A DNA stretch of 40,489 nt from an uncultured Porphyromonadaceae bacterium (GTDB lineage: Bacteria; Bacteroidota; Bacteroidia; Bacteroidales; Muribaculaceae): NCBI GenBank assembly GCA_947175265.1, contig CAMWMD010000028.1, positions 1-40,489 on the forward strand, given 5' to 3'. The notes beneath the pieces are model-generated. The model was not told where the DNA came from. It was given only the letters and a program-made list of their open reading frames with translations, and made no database searches. Positions 25,347 to 33,320 of this stretch are shown here, piece after piece. Each line of letters begins with the position of its first letter. The stretch's first letter is position 1. The translations under genes and the position numbers were made by a program.

Positions 25347-25800
25347 TGAATTGAAATATCCCAGCTATGAAGAGGCTTTGGTCGTTTATGCTAAAACGGT
25401 TGAGGCAAGTGGAGGCGGTCTTGAAGGAGTGAAAGACGAAGGCGGTATTCGCAAGGTTCTTGACTTTGTGCAGAACGACTTGTATTATCCTACTTTCGTC
25501 GAAAAGCTAACGTATCTTGTCTATGGCTTATGTACCGGCCATTATTTCGAGGATTCTAACAAACGTGTCGCCTTGACAATAGGAGTCTGGTTCCTCGTCC
25601 ATAATGGCTACTACTGGCACGCCTACAACTTCATGCAGTGTATGGAAGCAATTATCTACCACGTCGCCGCCGGACGCATAGACAAAGATCTGCTTCAACG
25701 CATCATCACATGCTACATGGCAAACGAGGACTATCCCGAAGACCTTAAACTTGAAATTATTCATGCAATAGACAACCAATCAACAGGATTTAACGAATAA
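25336..25800 (+). CDS. Doc/Fic-family protein (presumed toxin)
   Basis: This 154-residue protein carries the Fic/Doc core at residues 69-77: H-Y-F-E-D-S-N-K-R. The catalytic His69 and the phosphate-binding Asn75, Lys76 and Arg77 are present, and the NKR ending matches Doc (HxFxDANKR) rather than AMPylating Fic (HPFxxGNGR). Doc phosphorylates elongation factor Tu and stops translation. Ser replaces the usual Ala/Gly before the Asn, and Tyr follows the His. The length fits a full Doc domain. It overlaps the RhuM-like gene, and a HAD phosphatase gene follows after 12 bases. Confidence 0.8.
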   Translation: MKNDELKYPSYEEALVVYAKTVEASGGGLEGVKDEGGIRKVLDFVQNDLYYPTFVEKLTYLVYGLCTGHYFEDSNKRVALTIGVWFLVHNGYYWHAYNFMQCMEAIIYHVAAGRIDKDLLQRIITCYMANEDYPEDLKLEIIHAIDNQSTGFNE

Positions 25801-25812
25801 ACTTATTAGATT

Positions 25813-26721
25813 ATGCAGAATGTTATTGCTGTAATTTGGGACTTTGATAAAACCTTGGTCAATGGATATATGCAAGACCCTATCTTCGCAGAATACGGAG
25901 TCAATCCTAGTGAATTTTGGAAGGAGGTGAATGCCCTTCCTGATAAATATTGGAATGAACAAAAAGTAAAGGTAAATAGAGATACAATCTATCTTAATCA
26001 GTTCCTTCGTTATGTTCGAGAAGGGAAATTTCCTAGACTCAGTAATGAGAAACTAAAAGGGTATGGAGCCCAACAAAATTTTTACGCAGGAATTCCTGAA
26101 ATTTTCCGTACTACCAAGAGCTTGCTGGAAGAAGATGAGGTATGTAAAGAATATAATATTCGAGTCGAACATTACATAGTAAGTACAGGTTTTGCAGAAG
26201 TTATTCGTGGAACTTCACTTATGGATTATGTAGAAGATATTTGGGGGTGTGAATTGATTGAAGATAAAGATGGCAATGGAGAACTTGTAATAAGTGAGAT
26301 TGGGTACACTATTGATAATACATCAAAAACAAGAGCTCTTTTCGAGATTAATAAGGGGATTGGTAAAATTAAGGACGTAACAGTTAACAGTAAGTTGACC
26401 GACTTGCAGCGTCGAGTTGACTTCAGAAATATGATCTATATTGCAGATGGGCCAAGTGATGTACCAGCATTCTCTGTCGTAAAAGGACGTGGAGGAGCAA
26501 CTTTTGCCATATATCCGACCGGAGATAAAAAAGCGTTTGAACAAGTTGAACGCTTAAGAGAAGATGGACGTATAGATATGTTCGCTGAAGCAGACTATTC
26601 TGATGGAAAAACAGCATCAATGTGGATTTGTAATAAAATTCAAGAATTTGCAAACCGAATTAAGTCAGAAGAACAAGCCAAAAGACAAGCTGACAATGGA
26701 GTACCTAAACATCTTGTATAA
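25813..26721 (+). CDS. HAD superfamily phosphatase-like protein
   Basis: The 302-residue protein shows HAD motif I 'VIWDFDKTL' (nucleophile Asp10, acid/base Asp12), motif II around 'YIVSTGF' (Ser/Thr at about 122-124), and motif IV 'YIADGPSDVPAF' (about 212-223), with a helical cap between motifs I and II. It resembles the haloacid dehalogenase-like hydrolases found in phage and defence contexts. The substrate is unknown. Because it lies 12 bases after the Doc gene, the unit is DNA-binding protein, Doc kinase and HAD phosphatase; the phosphatase might reverse or modulate Doc phosphorylation, which is speculation. Confidence 0.8.
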   Translation: MQNVIAVIWDFDKTLVNGYMQDPIFAEYGVNPSEFWKEVNALPDKYWNEQKVKVNRDTIYLNQFLRYVREGKFPRLSNEKLKGYGAQQNFYAGIPEIFRTTKSLLEEDEVCKEYNIRVEHYIVSTGFAEVIRGTSLMDYVEDIWGCELIEDKDGNGELVISEIGYTIDNTSKTRALFEINKGIGKIKDVTVNSKLTDLQRRVDFRNMIYIADGPSDVPAFSVVKGRGGATFAIYPTGDKKAFEQVERLREDGRIDMFAEADYSDGKTASMWICNKIQEFANRIKSEEQAKRQADNGVPKHLV

Positions 26722-26859
26722 GAGCCAACTGATATATAGAAGTCTTAGTTTACTCTTGTGATATAAGAAATCCGTACCGAAGAAAAGGACACAAAGGTGA
26801 AAGTCATCGTAAACCATATCAATAAGGACAATTAAATTTCAACTTAGAAAAGATATTTC
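26722..26859 (+). other. Gap with possible coding remnant
   Basis: A 22-codon frame ending in TAA at 26835 ('TEEKDTKVKVIVNHINKDN' is its end) is preceded at once by a stop codon and may be the tail of a lost gene. No good promoter for the PLD gene at 26860 is visible; TACTCTTG at about 26752 is one mismatch from TAnnTTTG. Confidence 0.3.
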
Positions 26860-27822
26860 ATGCAGGAAGCATTTTTTAAAAATATAAGATCACAGATAAT
26901 ACCGTTGTTGCGGAAAGCTTCGAAGGAAGTAGCTATAGCTATGGCATGGTTTACAAGCGCGGAACTCTTCTCGGAGCTGATAAAGTGTCAAAAGAGAGGT
27001 GTAAAGGTAGAACTTGTTCTTTTAGACAATCCTATCAATTTTATGGAATACGCTCCGGATTTCAACGAATTGATTAAAGCAGAAGGTGTATTGCATATTG
27101 CTTCATCTGAGGATGGATTGATGCATCATAAGTTCTGCGTGATTGATAAAGAGGTGGTGATTACCGGCTCGTATAACTGGACTTACTATGCTGAGACGAG
27201 AAATGTGGAGAACATTCTCATTACGAATGATGAGAAAGTCGTAGATCAGTTCGCGCAGGAGTTTAATCGGCTTGTAGCGGACATTCAGGATGTAAAAGAA
27301 GCCCCGAGGCTATCTATGAGTGATATAGAAGCAATAGAAGATGTAAATTATTCTGATCTCAATGTTGAAATTACATCTCTTTGTCGTTCACGAAATATTC
27401 CGATTGCGAAAGCATTCGATACAAGAACACAGGTAGTTATTAAGGAGACCAAATATGTGCCTGTCTCTCGTTTTCATATAGGTATGCTAGTGTGTGGAAA
27501 TCAAGAAGTGAGGTTTATCTCAGCCGGAACAAAATTACCGACTTCTGAAGAAAGCAAAACATTTTATTTTGACAGTATAGAAGAAACCGATTGTCCGTGC
27601 AAGATTGTTAAAATATCACCCTCAAATATTAATAATTGTCAGCTAGTAAGGGAGGAGGATTTGCTGAGGGTAGCTCTTGGAACCCATCATCCAAATCTTC
27701 CTATTTCAATATCAATGCGTCTGGACGATAACGGTAGTTTGCGAGTAGATGTAGCTTGTAAGGAATCAGGACAGAAGATGACTATTAGCGTATTGGATAA
27801 AGATTTGGTGAAATATGGATGA
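26860..27822 (+). CDS. PLD-family protein fused to an Hsp70 substrate-binding-like domain
   Basis: Residues 1-145 form a single-HKD phospholipase D domain: 'VAIAMAWFTSAELF' at about 25-38, the H-x-K-x4-D motif in 'MHHKFCVIDKEVVITGSYNW' (about 87-106), and 'NVENILIT' at about 112-119, typical of dimeric PLD nucleases. Residues about 205-316 follow the order of the Hsp70/DnaK substrate-binding beta domain: 'HIGMLVCGNQEVRF' like 'SLGIETxGGVFT', then 'AGTKLPTSEESKTFYF' like 'NTTIPTKxSxxFST', and near the end 'ISMRLDDNGSLRVDVACKES' like 'VTFDIDANGILxVSAxDKxTG'. No Hsp70 ATPase domain is present. The product would join a nucleolytic or phosphodiesterase domain to an unfolded-peptide-binding domain. 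The SecA-like gene starts 8 bases before this stop codon, so the two are coupled. Confidence 0.75.
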   Translation: MQEAFFKNIRSQIIPLLRKASKEVAIAMAWFTSAELFSELIKCQKRGVKVELVLLDNPINFMEYAPDFNELIKAEGVLHIASSEDGLMHHKFCVIDKEVVITGSYNWTYYAETRNVENILITNDEKVVDQFAQEFNRLVADIQDVKEAPRLSMSDIEAIEDVNYSDLNVEITSLCRSRNIPIAKAFDTRTQVVIKETKYVPVSRFHIGMLVCGNQEVRFISAGTKLPTSEESKTFYFDSIEETDCPCKIVKISPSNINNCQLVREEDLLRVALGTHHPNLPISISMRLDDNGSLRVDVACKESGQKMTISVLDKDLVKYG

Positions 27823-30454
27823 AATGAATCATTACTATAGAGATATAATCACCGAAATCAACAGCATCTACGTAAAGCTGAGATCTCAAACCACAGATAA
27901 TCTTAGAAGTAGGGTTGATGAAATCAAAGAGAAAATCAAACGTTCAGAAGATAAATCGAATCTTCTTAGTACGTTATTACCGGAGGTGTATGCTATTTTA
28001 AAGGAAACAGCCAGACGCTTCTCACAAGGAGAGATAGTTGTAAAAGCCAATCCCAATGACAAGCGGCTTGCTCAGGAGTTTGATTTTGTGATAATCTGTG
28101 ATGACAAGGCAATCTATAAAAATCACTGGGATGTAGACGGAGTGGATAATATTTGGAATATGGTCCACTATGACGAACAATTGCTGGGTGGAATACATCT
28201 ACATTACGGCAGAGCGATTGAAATGGCTACTGGAGAGGGTAAAACCCTTGTGGCCACGTTGCCTGTTTTCCTCAATGCTTTGTCTGGAGAGGGTGTGCAT
28301 CTTATGACAGTGAATGACTACTTGTCTAGGAGAGATTGTCAAATAACCAGGCCTCTATATATGTTCTACGGCTTAAGTGTAGATTGTCTTGAGTTTTACG
28401 AACGCTATGATTTTGGTCGTAAGAATGCCTATTCATCTGAAATTACTTTTGGGGCGAACTCAAGTTTTGTTTTTGATTACTTGTTTGATCACCTGGCAAT
28501 AGATCCTAAGTCCTGTGTTCAAACCAATCATAATTATGCTATAATAGATGAACTTGACTCAATATTAATAGATGAAGCCGATGAGCCACACATTGTTTCT
28601 GGAGGGATGGGATATAATGATGGCGATATATATAAAGAATATATCAATATTATCAGAGAGTTGATAGAGTATAAGGAGAGAACTTTGTATAGGGCTGATA
28701 GGCTATCACATAGGGCGGAGTTTTCAGAGGAAGGAAAAGCCTTGCTTTCTCAAAAATTGGGTATTCAAGACCTCTTTACCATTTCAAGGACTTATGAGAT
28801 GAAAGATTTTGAAACCTTGCCAATCGAAATCAGAACTCAAATTCTCCAGAATATCCGACTTCAAAATGTCTTGACTCAGCTTCTCACTGCGTTAACTGTA
28901 TATGAAAAAGATGTCGATTATTTAATTGTTGGAAATCAGGTTAAAATAATCGATCAGAATACTGGAAGAATAAGAGAAAACTGTCGATGGGAACATGGAT
29001 TGCATACGGCTATCGAAGTAAAAGAAAATGCAGAAATTTGCATGGATTATGATGGAATGGCAGTGATTTCCTTAAAAAATTATTTTAGACTGTATTCTAA
29101 AATATCAGGGATGTCAGGTACTGTATCCGTAGTGCAGGATGAATTACAAGGAGTTTATGGACTTGAAACTGTAACAATACCTACTCATTTACCTGTAATT
29201 AGAAAAGATAAGGCATTAAGAATTTTTAAAACTCGTGCTGCTAAAGATAAGGCTATTCTCGCTAATATTATTACTAACCATAAGACTGGACGCCCATCTC
29301 TTGTAGGAACCTTATCATTAAGACGAGCAGATGAAATTGAGAAATATCTTGTAGAAGCGGATCTTAAGTTCAATCGTCTTGATGCAAGGACTACGAAAAA
29401 TGAAGCAATGACAGTGGCAAAAGCTGGTATAGGAAACACTATAACTCTTTCCACAAGTGTTGCAGGAAGAGGTACGGACATAAAACCATCAGTAGATGCA
29501 TTAAGAAATGGGGGATTAAGTATTATTGGATGTGATTTATTTGGGTCAGTACGAACTGATCTTCAGTTGAAGGGTCGAGCAGGGAGACAAGGTAATACTG
29601 GCTCCTCAACATTTTATGCCTCTCTTGAAGATGATATTTTAGAATATCTATCAGATATTGAAAGATCAAGATTGAACGATATTGCATCGCAGATTATAGA
29701 AGATGAGATTTCATGTGATGAGATTAGGGGATTTTTTAAAATAGCCCAATCCAAACGAGAAGAGATTTTCAGAGAGAGGAGAGTTGAAACGGCCATGAAG
29801 GATGATATTGTAGCTCCTCACCGAGCTCGTTTTTATCATCAACGAAATAAAGTACTGTTTGATGCAGAGTATGCCTCCGAACTTGTAGATAGAATAGTTT
29901 GTGACAACAATGAGGAAAATTTAATGGTGACGGACATCCTTATCCATTCCTTGTATGAGCCAACAAGGATACTGGTAGCTCGAAGTAAAAGGAATAATTT
30001 GCTTCGACAGAAGATTAACGTACCCTATTCAGAAAATAAACATCCCTTTGCGTTAGAGCTTGATGTTGACTTATTGCTTACAAGTGAAGACTATTTCAAA
30101 AGTGAATTCAAACGACAGAATCTTCTTCAAATCTATGATAAATTCTGGAAAGAATTTGTGGTCTATATGATGCAGAATCTGGATAAAAAAGAGATATCAG
30201 AGTTAAGCGATAAATATGGCAAGATGATGTCTACAATAAACACTATCATTGTACAAAGGATGACTGTATCTGTCCCAATATTCACCATAGATGATATAAA
30301 ATCTGATAAAATAATCTATAAAAAGAAGATTCAATACAAAAAGACGTATATGTCAGGATTAAAACCGAGTGAATTGTGTCCCTGCGGGAGTGGGTTGTTG
30401 TACCATGAATGTCATGGAAAGAAGGGAACCCACACACCACGCAGAAGGCAATAA
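27815..30454 (+). CDS. Divergent SecA-like ATPase with SEC-C motif
   Basis: The 879-residue protein has the SecA motor motifs in order: Walker A 'MATGEGKTLVATLP' (about residue 138), 'MTVNDYLSRRDCQ', 'EITFGANSSFVFDYLFDHL', Walker B 'IIDELDSILIDEAD' (about 243), 'FFRLYSKISGMSGTVS', 'LSTSVAGRGTDIKPS', and 'QLKGRAGRQGNTGSS'. A zinc-type SEC-C end 'CPCGSGLLYHECHG' is at about 854-867. SecA normally drives preprotein export through SecYEG. This copy is strongly diverged and sits in an accessory island directly coupled to the PLD-Hsp70SBD gene, so it is unlikely to be the housekeeping copy; a protein-unfolding or translocating motor of a specialised system is my inference. It ends 4 bases from the end of the convergent E2-E1-JAB gene. 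Confidence 0.88.
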   Translation: MDEMNHYYRDIITEINSIYVKLRSQTTDNLRSRVDEIKEKIKRSEDKSNLLSTLLPEVYAILKETARRFSQGEIVVKANPNDKRLAQEFDFVIICDDKAIYKNHWDVDGVDNIWNMVHYDEQLLGGIHLHYGRAIEMATGEGKTLVATLPVFLNALSGEGVHLMTVNDYLSRRDCQITRPLYMFYGLSVDCLEFYERYDFGRKNAYSSEITFGANSSFVFDYLFDHLAIDPKSCVQTNHNYAIIDELDSILIDEADEPHIVSGGMGYNDGDIYKEYINIIRELIEYKERTLYRADRLSHRAEFSEEGKALLSQKLGIQDLFTISRTYEMKDFETLPIEIRTQILQNIRLQNVLTQLLTALTVYEKDVDYLIVGNQVKIIDQNTGRIRENCRWEHGLHTAIEVKENAEICMDYDGMAVISLKNYFRLYSKISGMSGTVSVVQDELQGVYGLETVTIPTHLPVIRKDKALRIFKTRAAKDKAILANIITNHKTGRPSLVGTLSLRRADEIEKYLVEADLKFNRLDARTTKNEAMTVAKAGIGNTITLSTSVAGRGTDIKPSVDALRNGGLSIIGCDLFGSVRTDLQLKGRAGRQGNTGSSTFYASLEDDILEYLSDIERSRLNDIASQIIEDEISCDEIRGFFKIAQSKREEIFRERRVETAMKDDIVAPHRARFYHQRNKVLFDAEYASELVDRIVCDNNEENLMVTDILIHSLYEPTRILVARSKRNNLLRQKINVPYSENKHPFALELDVDLLLTSEDYFKSEFKRQNLLQIYDKFWKEFVVYMMQNLDKKEISELSDKYGKMMSTINTIIVQRMTVSVPIFTIDDIKSDKIIYKKKIQYKKTYMSGLKPSELCPCGSGLLYHECHGKKGTHTPRRRQ

Positions 30455-30458
30455 TTTG

Positions 30459-32915
30459 TTATTTGAATGGAACCAACTGATTATTAATATATAAATAGAA
30501 GTTTATATCCCCGTTCCTGGTGCGAAGTGCTAAGAGCGGGTTATTTGTATTAATATCGGAATCTGAGGCCTTAGCCGAAATAATATCCAACATTTCGTTG
30601 GAGTAAGAATCGGAGTCAAACTTTGAATAGGTATAATCGCCTATGTAGTCAATGATACCTTTTGAAGTGTCGTACGCATCTTGCAATTCTTCCATAGCTG
30701 TTTCCGCAGATACTATGTGGGTGATCAAGATTTGTTTGCGGTCTGCGCTATAACATCCAAGAATATAACCGAGATTACCTTCTATTGGATACTCAAGTTC
30801 TTTGGCGTCCAATATAGTTTCTTTCGAAACATTAAGCATAATGTCATAGCCTTCCAATCTAAGAGTATTGATTCTGTCGATAATAATACCGGATTTACAA
30901 TATCCATAAACAGCACTATGAAAAGTCTGCTTCTCTCTAAGAACTGAGTCCAATTCTTTTAGGCATAAGTTTACAAGTGCGGATATGTCAGAATATTTGG
31001 CCAAAAAGGTTGGAGAATAGCAGCCCTCCCCTTCAGCATAAAAATTCTTGGTATCTTGTTCGATACGAGAAAGGTATGCTTTCCTTAATTCAAATGGATT
31101 ACCATCTGCATTGGTTACACAGACCAATTCATTTGAATGATTTGTAATGCAAAGACTGATTATCTCTTTATCTTTAAAGGCATAGCTTAAGAAATGAAGC
31201 ATCTCATTGCTTCCAGTACAATCTATGATAATATCATAGTCTTTTATCTCTTTTGTCGCACCTTCTTGATGATTGTAGTTAACATTATCATAGAATGAGC
31301 CTTTAACGTAAGTTCTGACATTTGGATCAAAATCGTCTAACCAATAACCATGTTGTGTAATATCTGAAAGTTCAACAAACGGATTAATGGATTGAAAGAT
31401 CTCACCAACCGCCTCAACCTTGCTTTTGCCAAGATCTCTTAAGTTGAAGGCGGCTCTGCAAATATTGCCGGGTTCCACTATATCGCTGTCCCATAAGCCG
31501 ACTTTACTTACTCCTCCATGAGCAAGAATTTCAGCCACCATTGATCCTATAGCTCCTAATCCTATTAATGCAATTTTTTTATCGGTAAGAGTTGTATCAA
31601 AGCTTCCTCTACCAAAAAACATCTTTTTTGATATTTCTTGTGGTTTATTACGATAAAGGCGTAGTGATAATGAATGGTGGATATTTACCGTTGCAACTTC
31701 AATATCATAAGAAGTACTTTCGATTTTAAAGGACGCTGGATTAGTATATAGTAACATCCAACGTATATATCCATTTTTCTCAAATCCTATGACAAAGTAG
31801 TGGTATTCATATTGACCGCACTCAAACCAATGCTCGGCCATAGCTTCTTCCTCTTCATATTCTTCATATTCAGGAGAGCCAATGATGAGATGCCAGGGAT
31901 CTGTTTCGAATTTTATACCTTGGTTAGCAATAATCTCCTTCCTCCTTCTTTCTAATTCCTCCAGAATTAATTGCTTATGTTTAGATGAGACCTTTTTTAA
32001 TTCAGGCTCTTTTTTATTAAGTAAATTTCGCGTCCCATCTTTTAGGAAGGTAACTTCTTTCTCTAATTTATTTTTTACATTTTCAACTAGAGCCAAAGCC
32101 TCCGTTTCAGAGTAGTTGATTTCATATTTTTTGCTATAGGAAGCGTAATATCTCTTTCCAGCTTTATAATGAGACTGAGGTAATAGATGAGCACATAGCT
32201 TTTCATCCCAATTGTAGAAATCCTTTAATCTAAGAAAATCTTCTAAGATTTCAATATTCTTGGGAAACTCGTTTACAATTATGTAAGAAAGCTTGAAATT
32301 TTCTCCAGGAATGCTGTGAGGAAAAGCGTAAAATCTATTATCAGGAGATTTTATGCAATGGAAAAATCCTAGTTTTTCCTTAAATGTAGTCAAAGAGTCA
32401 AATCCTTCTCCAACAAATGTAAGACGAGCCTTAGCACTAAACTCACTCACTTCATCAGGATTTTCCCATTCATAAGCATTAGCGATAGCTAATGCCTTGC
32501 ATACGTTAGGATCTTTAATTACAGGGGGAAGATTTGGATTCATCTGTCGATAAATCCATTCCTTTAACCGTGAGATTTCCTGGTTAAGTTGCTCCTCTAC
32601 GGTTTCAGCAAAAGGGGTATTTAGACAAAACCAGTCCCCATACTGGATTTTCCCATTGTGAATAAGATGAGGGTAGCCACTTAAAGAAGTCGTTCGGAAT
32701 GTAAGTTTATTATGCGGAAATGTAAAAGGAATCTCTACTCTTATAACTAATGGATGAATCACATTCTTTACTTCAACTACTCCCACATATAGATTTTTTT
32801 CCTCCTTATCATCTGAAATTTTAAACTCCTTTATGAGTTCAAAATCCGGATGGTTACGGAAAAAATCTGAAAAGAAATCTGCGTCTTTGTATTCGAACAT
32901 AACTATTGGGTTCAA
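30459..32915 (-). CDS. E2-E1-JAB fusion protein with degenerate JAB site
   Basis: The N-terminal part (about residues 1-125) reads as an E2-like UBC fold: 'SGYPHLIHNGKIQYGDWFCLN' type end (HPN-like turn before Cys97) and a helix with 'LKEWI'. Residues about 126-430 are uncharacterised and partly coiled. At about 440 begins an E1/ThiF domain: 'KIALIGLGAIGSMVAEIL', 'LWDSDIVEPGNICR', 'DIIIDCTGSNEM', with a candidate catalytic Cys in 'GEGCYSPTF' (about 631). The end (about 690-818) aligns with a JAB/MPN fold ('EYPIEGNLGYILG'), but where JAB peptidases have H-x-H this protein has Y-T-Y in 'GDYTYSKFDSDSYS', so it should not bind the catalytic zinc. The listed start is a TTG; an ATG at 32898-32900 gives a protein five residues shorter. 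It is preceded by, and overlaps, the 45-codon gene. Confidence 0.8.
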   Translation of the reverse strand: MNPIVMFEYKDADFFSDFFRNHPDFELIKEFKISDDKEEKNLYVGVVEVKNVIHPLVIRVEIPFTFPHNKLTFRTTSLSGYPHLIHNGKIQYGDWFCLNTPFAETVEEQLNQEISRLKEWIYRQMNPNLPPVIKDPNVCKALAIANAYEWENPDEVSEFSAKARLTFVGEGFDSLTTFKEKLGFFHCIKSPDNRFYAFPHSIPGENFKLSYIIVNEFPKNIEILEDFLRLKDFYNWDEKLCAHLLPQSHYKAGKRYYASYSKKYEINYSETEALALVENVKNKLEKEVTFLKDGTRNLLNKKEPELKKVSSKHKQLILEELERRRKEIIANQGIKFETDPWHLIIGSPEYEEYEEEEAMAEHWFECGQYEYHYFVIGFEKNGYIRWMLLYTNPASFKIESTSYDIEVATVNIHHSLSLRLYRNKPQEISKKMFFGRGSFDTTLTDKKIALIGLGAIGSMVAEILAHGGVSKVGLWDSDIVEPGNICRAAFNLRDLGKSKVEAVGEIFQSINPFVELSDITQHGYWLDDFDPNVRTYVKGSFYDNVNYNHQEGATKEIKDYDIIIDCTGSNEMLHFLSYAFKDKEIISLCITNHSNELVCVTNADGNPFELRKAYLSRIEQDTKNFYAEGEGCYSPTFLAKYSDISALVNLCLKELDSVLREKQTFHSAVYGYCKSGIIIDRINTLRLEGYDIMLNVSKETILDAKELEYPIEGNLGYILGCYSADRKQILITHIVSAETAMEELQDAYDTSKGIIDYIGDYTYSKFDSDSYSNEMLDIISAKASDSDINTNNPLLALRTRNGDINFYLYINNQLVPFK

Positions 32916-33049
32916 GCATGACCTCTTGGTGAAGGGGTCGTTGTGGCGGGACGTTGGGTGGATATTGATGTTTCATTGAGGGAGGGTGTGGTGCGTAGAT
33001 TGACCCTCTTCGAAGATCCAATTCCATTATATGAAGGTGTATTAGCCAT
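32912..33049 (-). CDS. Ser/Thr/Pro-rich 45-residue peptide encoded before the E2-E1-JAB gene
   Basis: The ATG at 33047-33049 opens 45 codons that end in TGA at 32912-32914, overlapping the TTG start of the E1/E2 gene. The peptide is rich in Ser, Thr, Pro and Arg, with no hydrophobic core, and ends in PSPRGHA. An exact Bacteroidetes promoter (33077-33107) lies 28 bases upstream, and the mRNA leader would be only about 20 bases, which strongly favours this as a real gene. It is too short for a beta-grasp ubiquitin-like protein. It may be a short modifier, a substrate of the E1 domain (as in E1-like enzymes that adenylate small peptides), or a leader peptide controlling the downstream gene. I do not recognise a family. 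Confidence 0.65.
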   Translation of the reverse strand: MANTPSYNGIGSSKRVNLRTTPSLNETSISTQRPATTTPSPRGHA

Positions 33050-33076
33050 AATCAAGGTTTTAGTGTTTGTAAAATA

Positions 33077-33107
33077 CAAAATTACTAAGAAATATTGAGG
33101 CTGCCAA
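33077..33107 (-). promoter_or_regulatory. Promoter of the small gene and E2-E1-JAB gene
   Basis: On the minus strand, TTG (complement of 33105-33107), 20 bases, and TAATTTTG (complement of 33077-33084) match the Bacteroidetes consensus exactly. Transcription should begin near 33070, about 20 bases before the ATG of the 45-codon gene. Confidence 0.82.
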
Positions 33108-33292
33108 GGCTTTATGTTGAGAAACATACGTTATCTCTTGTTTTCATGGGATAGACATAAGAAGCGCTGAAAATAGGAAAGAGTGTGAGATAATATAGGA
33201 TTTTATAGGATTTGTATCCAAAGATTGTATATACGTGGAGGATTATGCCGAAATTTGTTGTTGCACATTTCGTGTAATGGCTATTACTATTG

Positions 33293-33300
33293 TAATTTTG
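33293..33300 (+). promoter_or_regulatory. -7 box before the gene at 33321
   Basis: TAATTTTG matches TAnnTTTG exactly; the -33 region has only a weak TTTCG-like match (about 33268-33272). The start site would be near 33307, leaving a leader of about 14 bases before the ATG at 33321. It is divergent from the promoter at 33077-33107. Confidence 0.6.
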
Positions 33301-33320
33301 CAGTCTAAACACTTTTGAAT

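Noticed and set aside
26860..32915. Known DISARM or CBASS locus
   Set aside because: PLD and helicase-like genes recall DISARM, but the motor is SecA-like and no DrmA/DrmB or methyltransferase is present. E1-E2-JAB recalls type II CBASS, but no CD-NTase or effector gene is seen.
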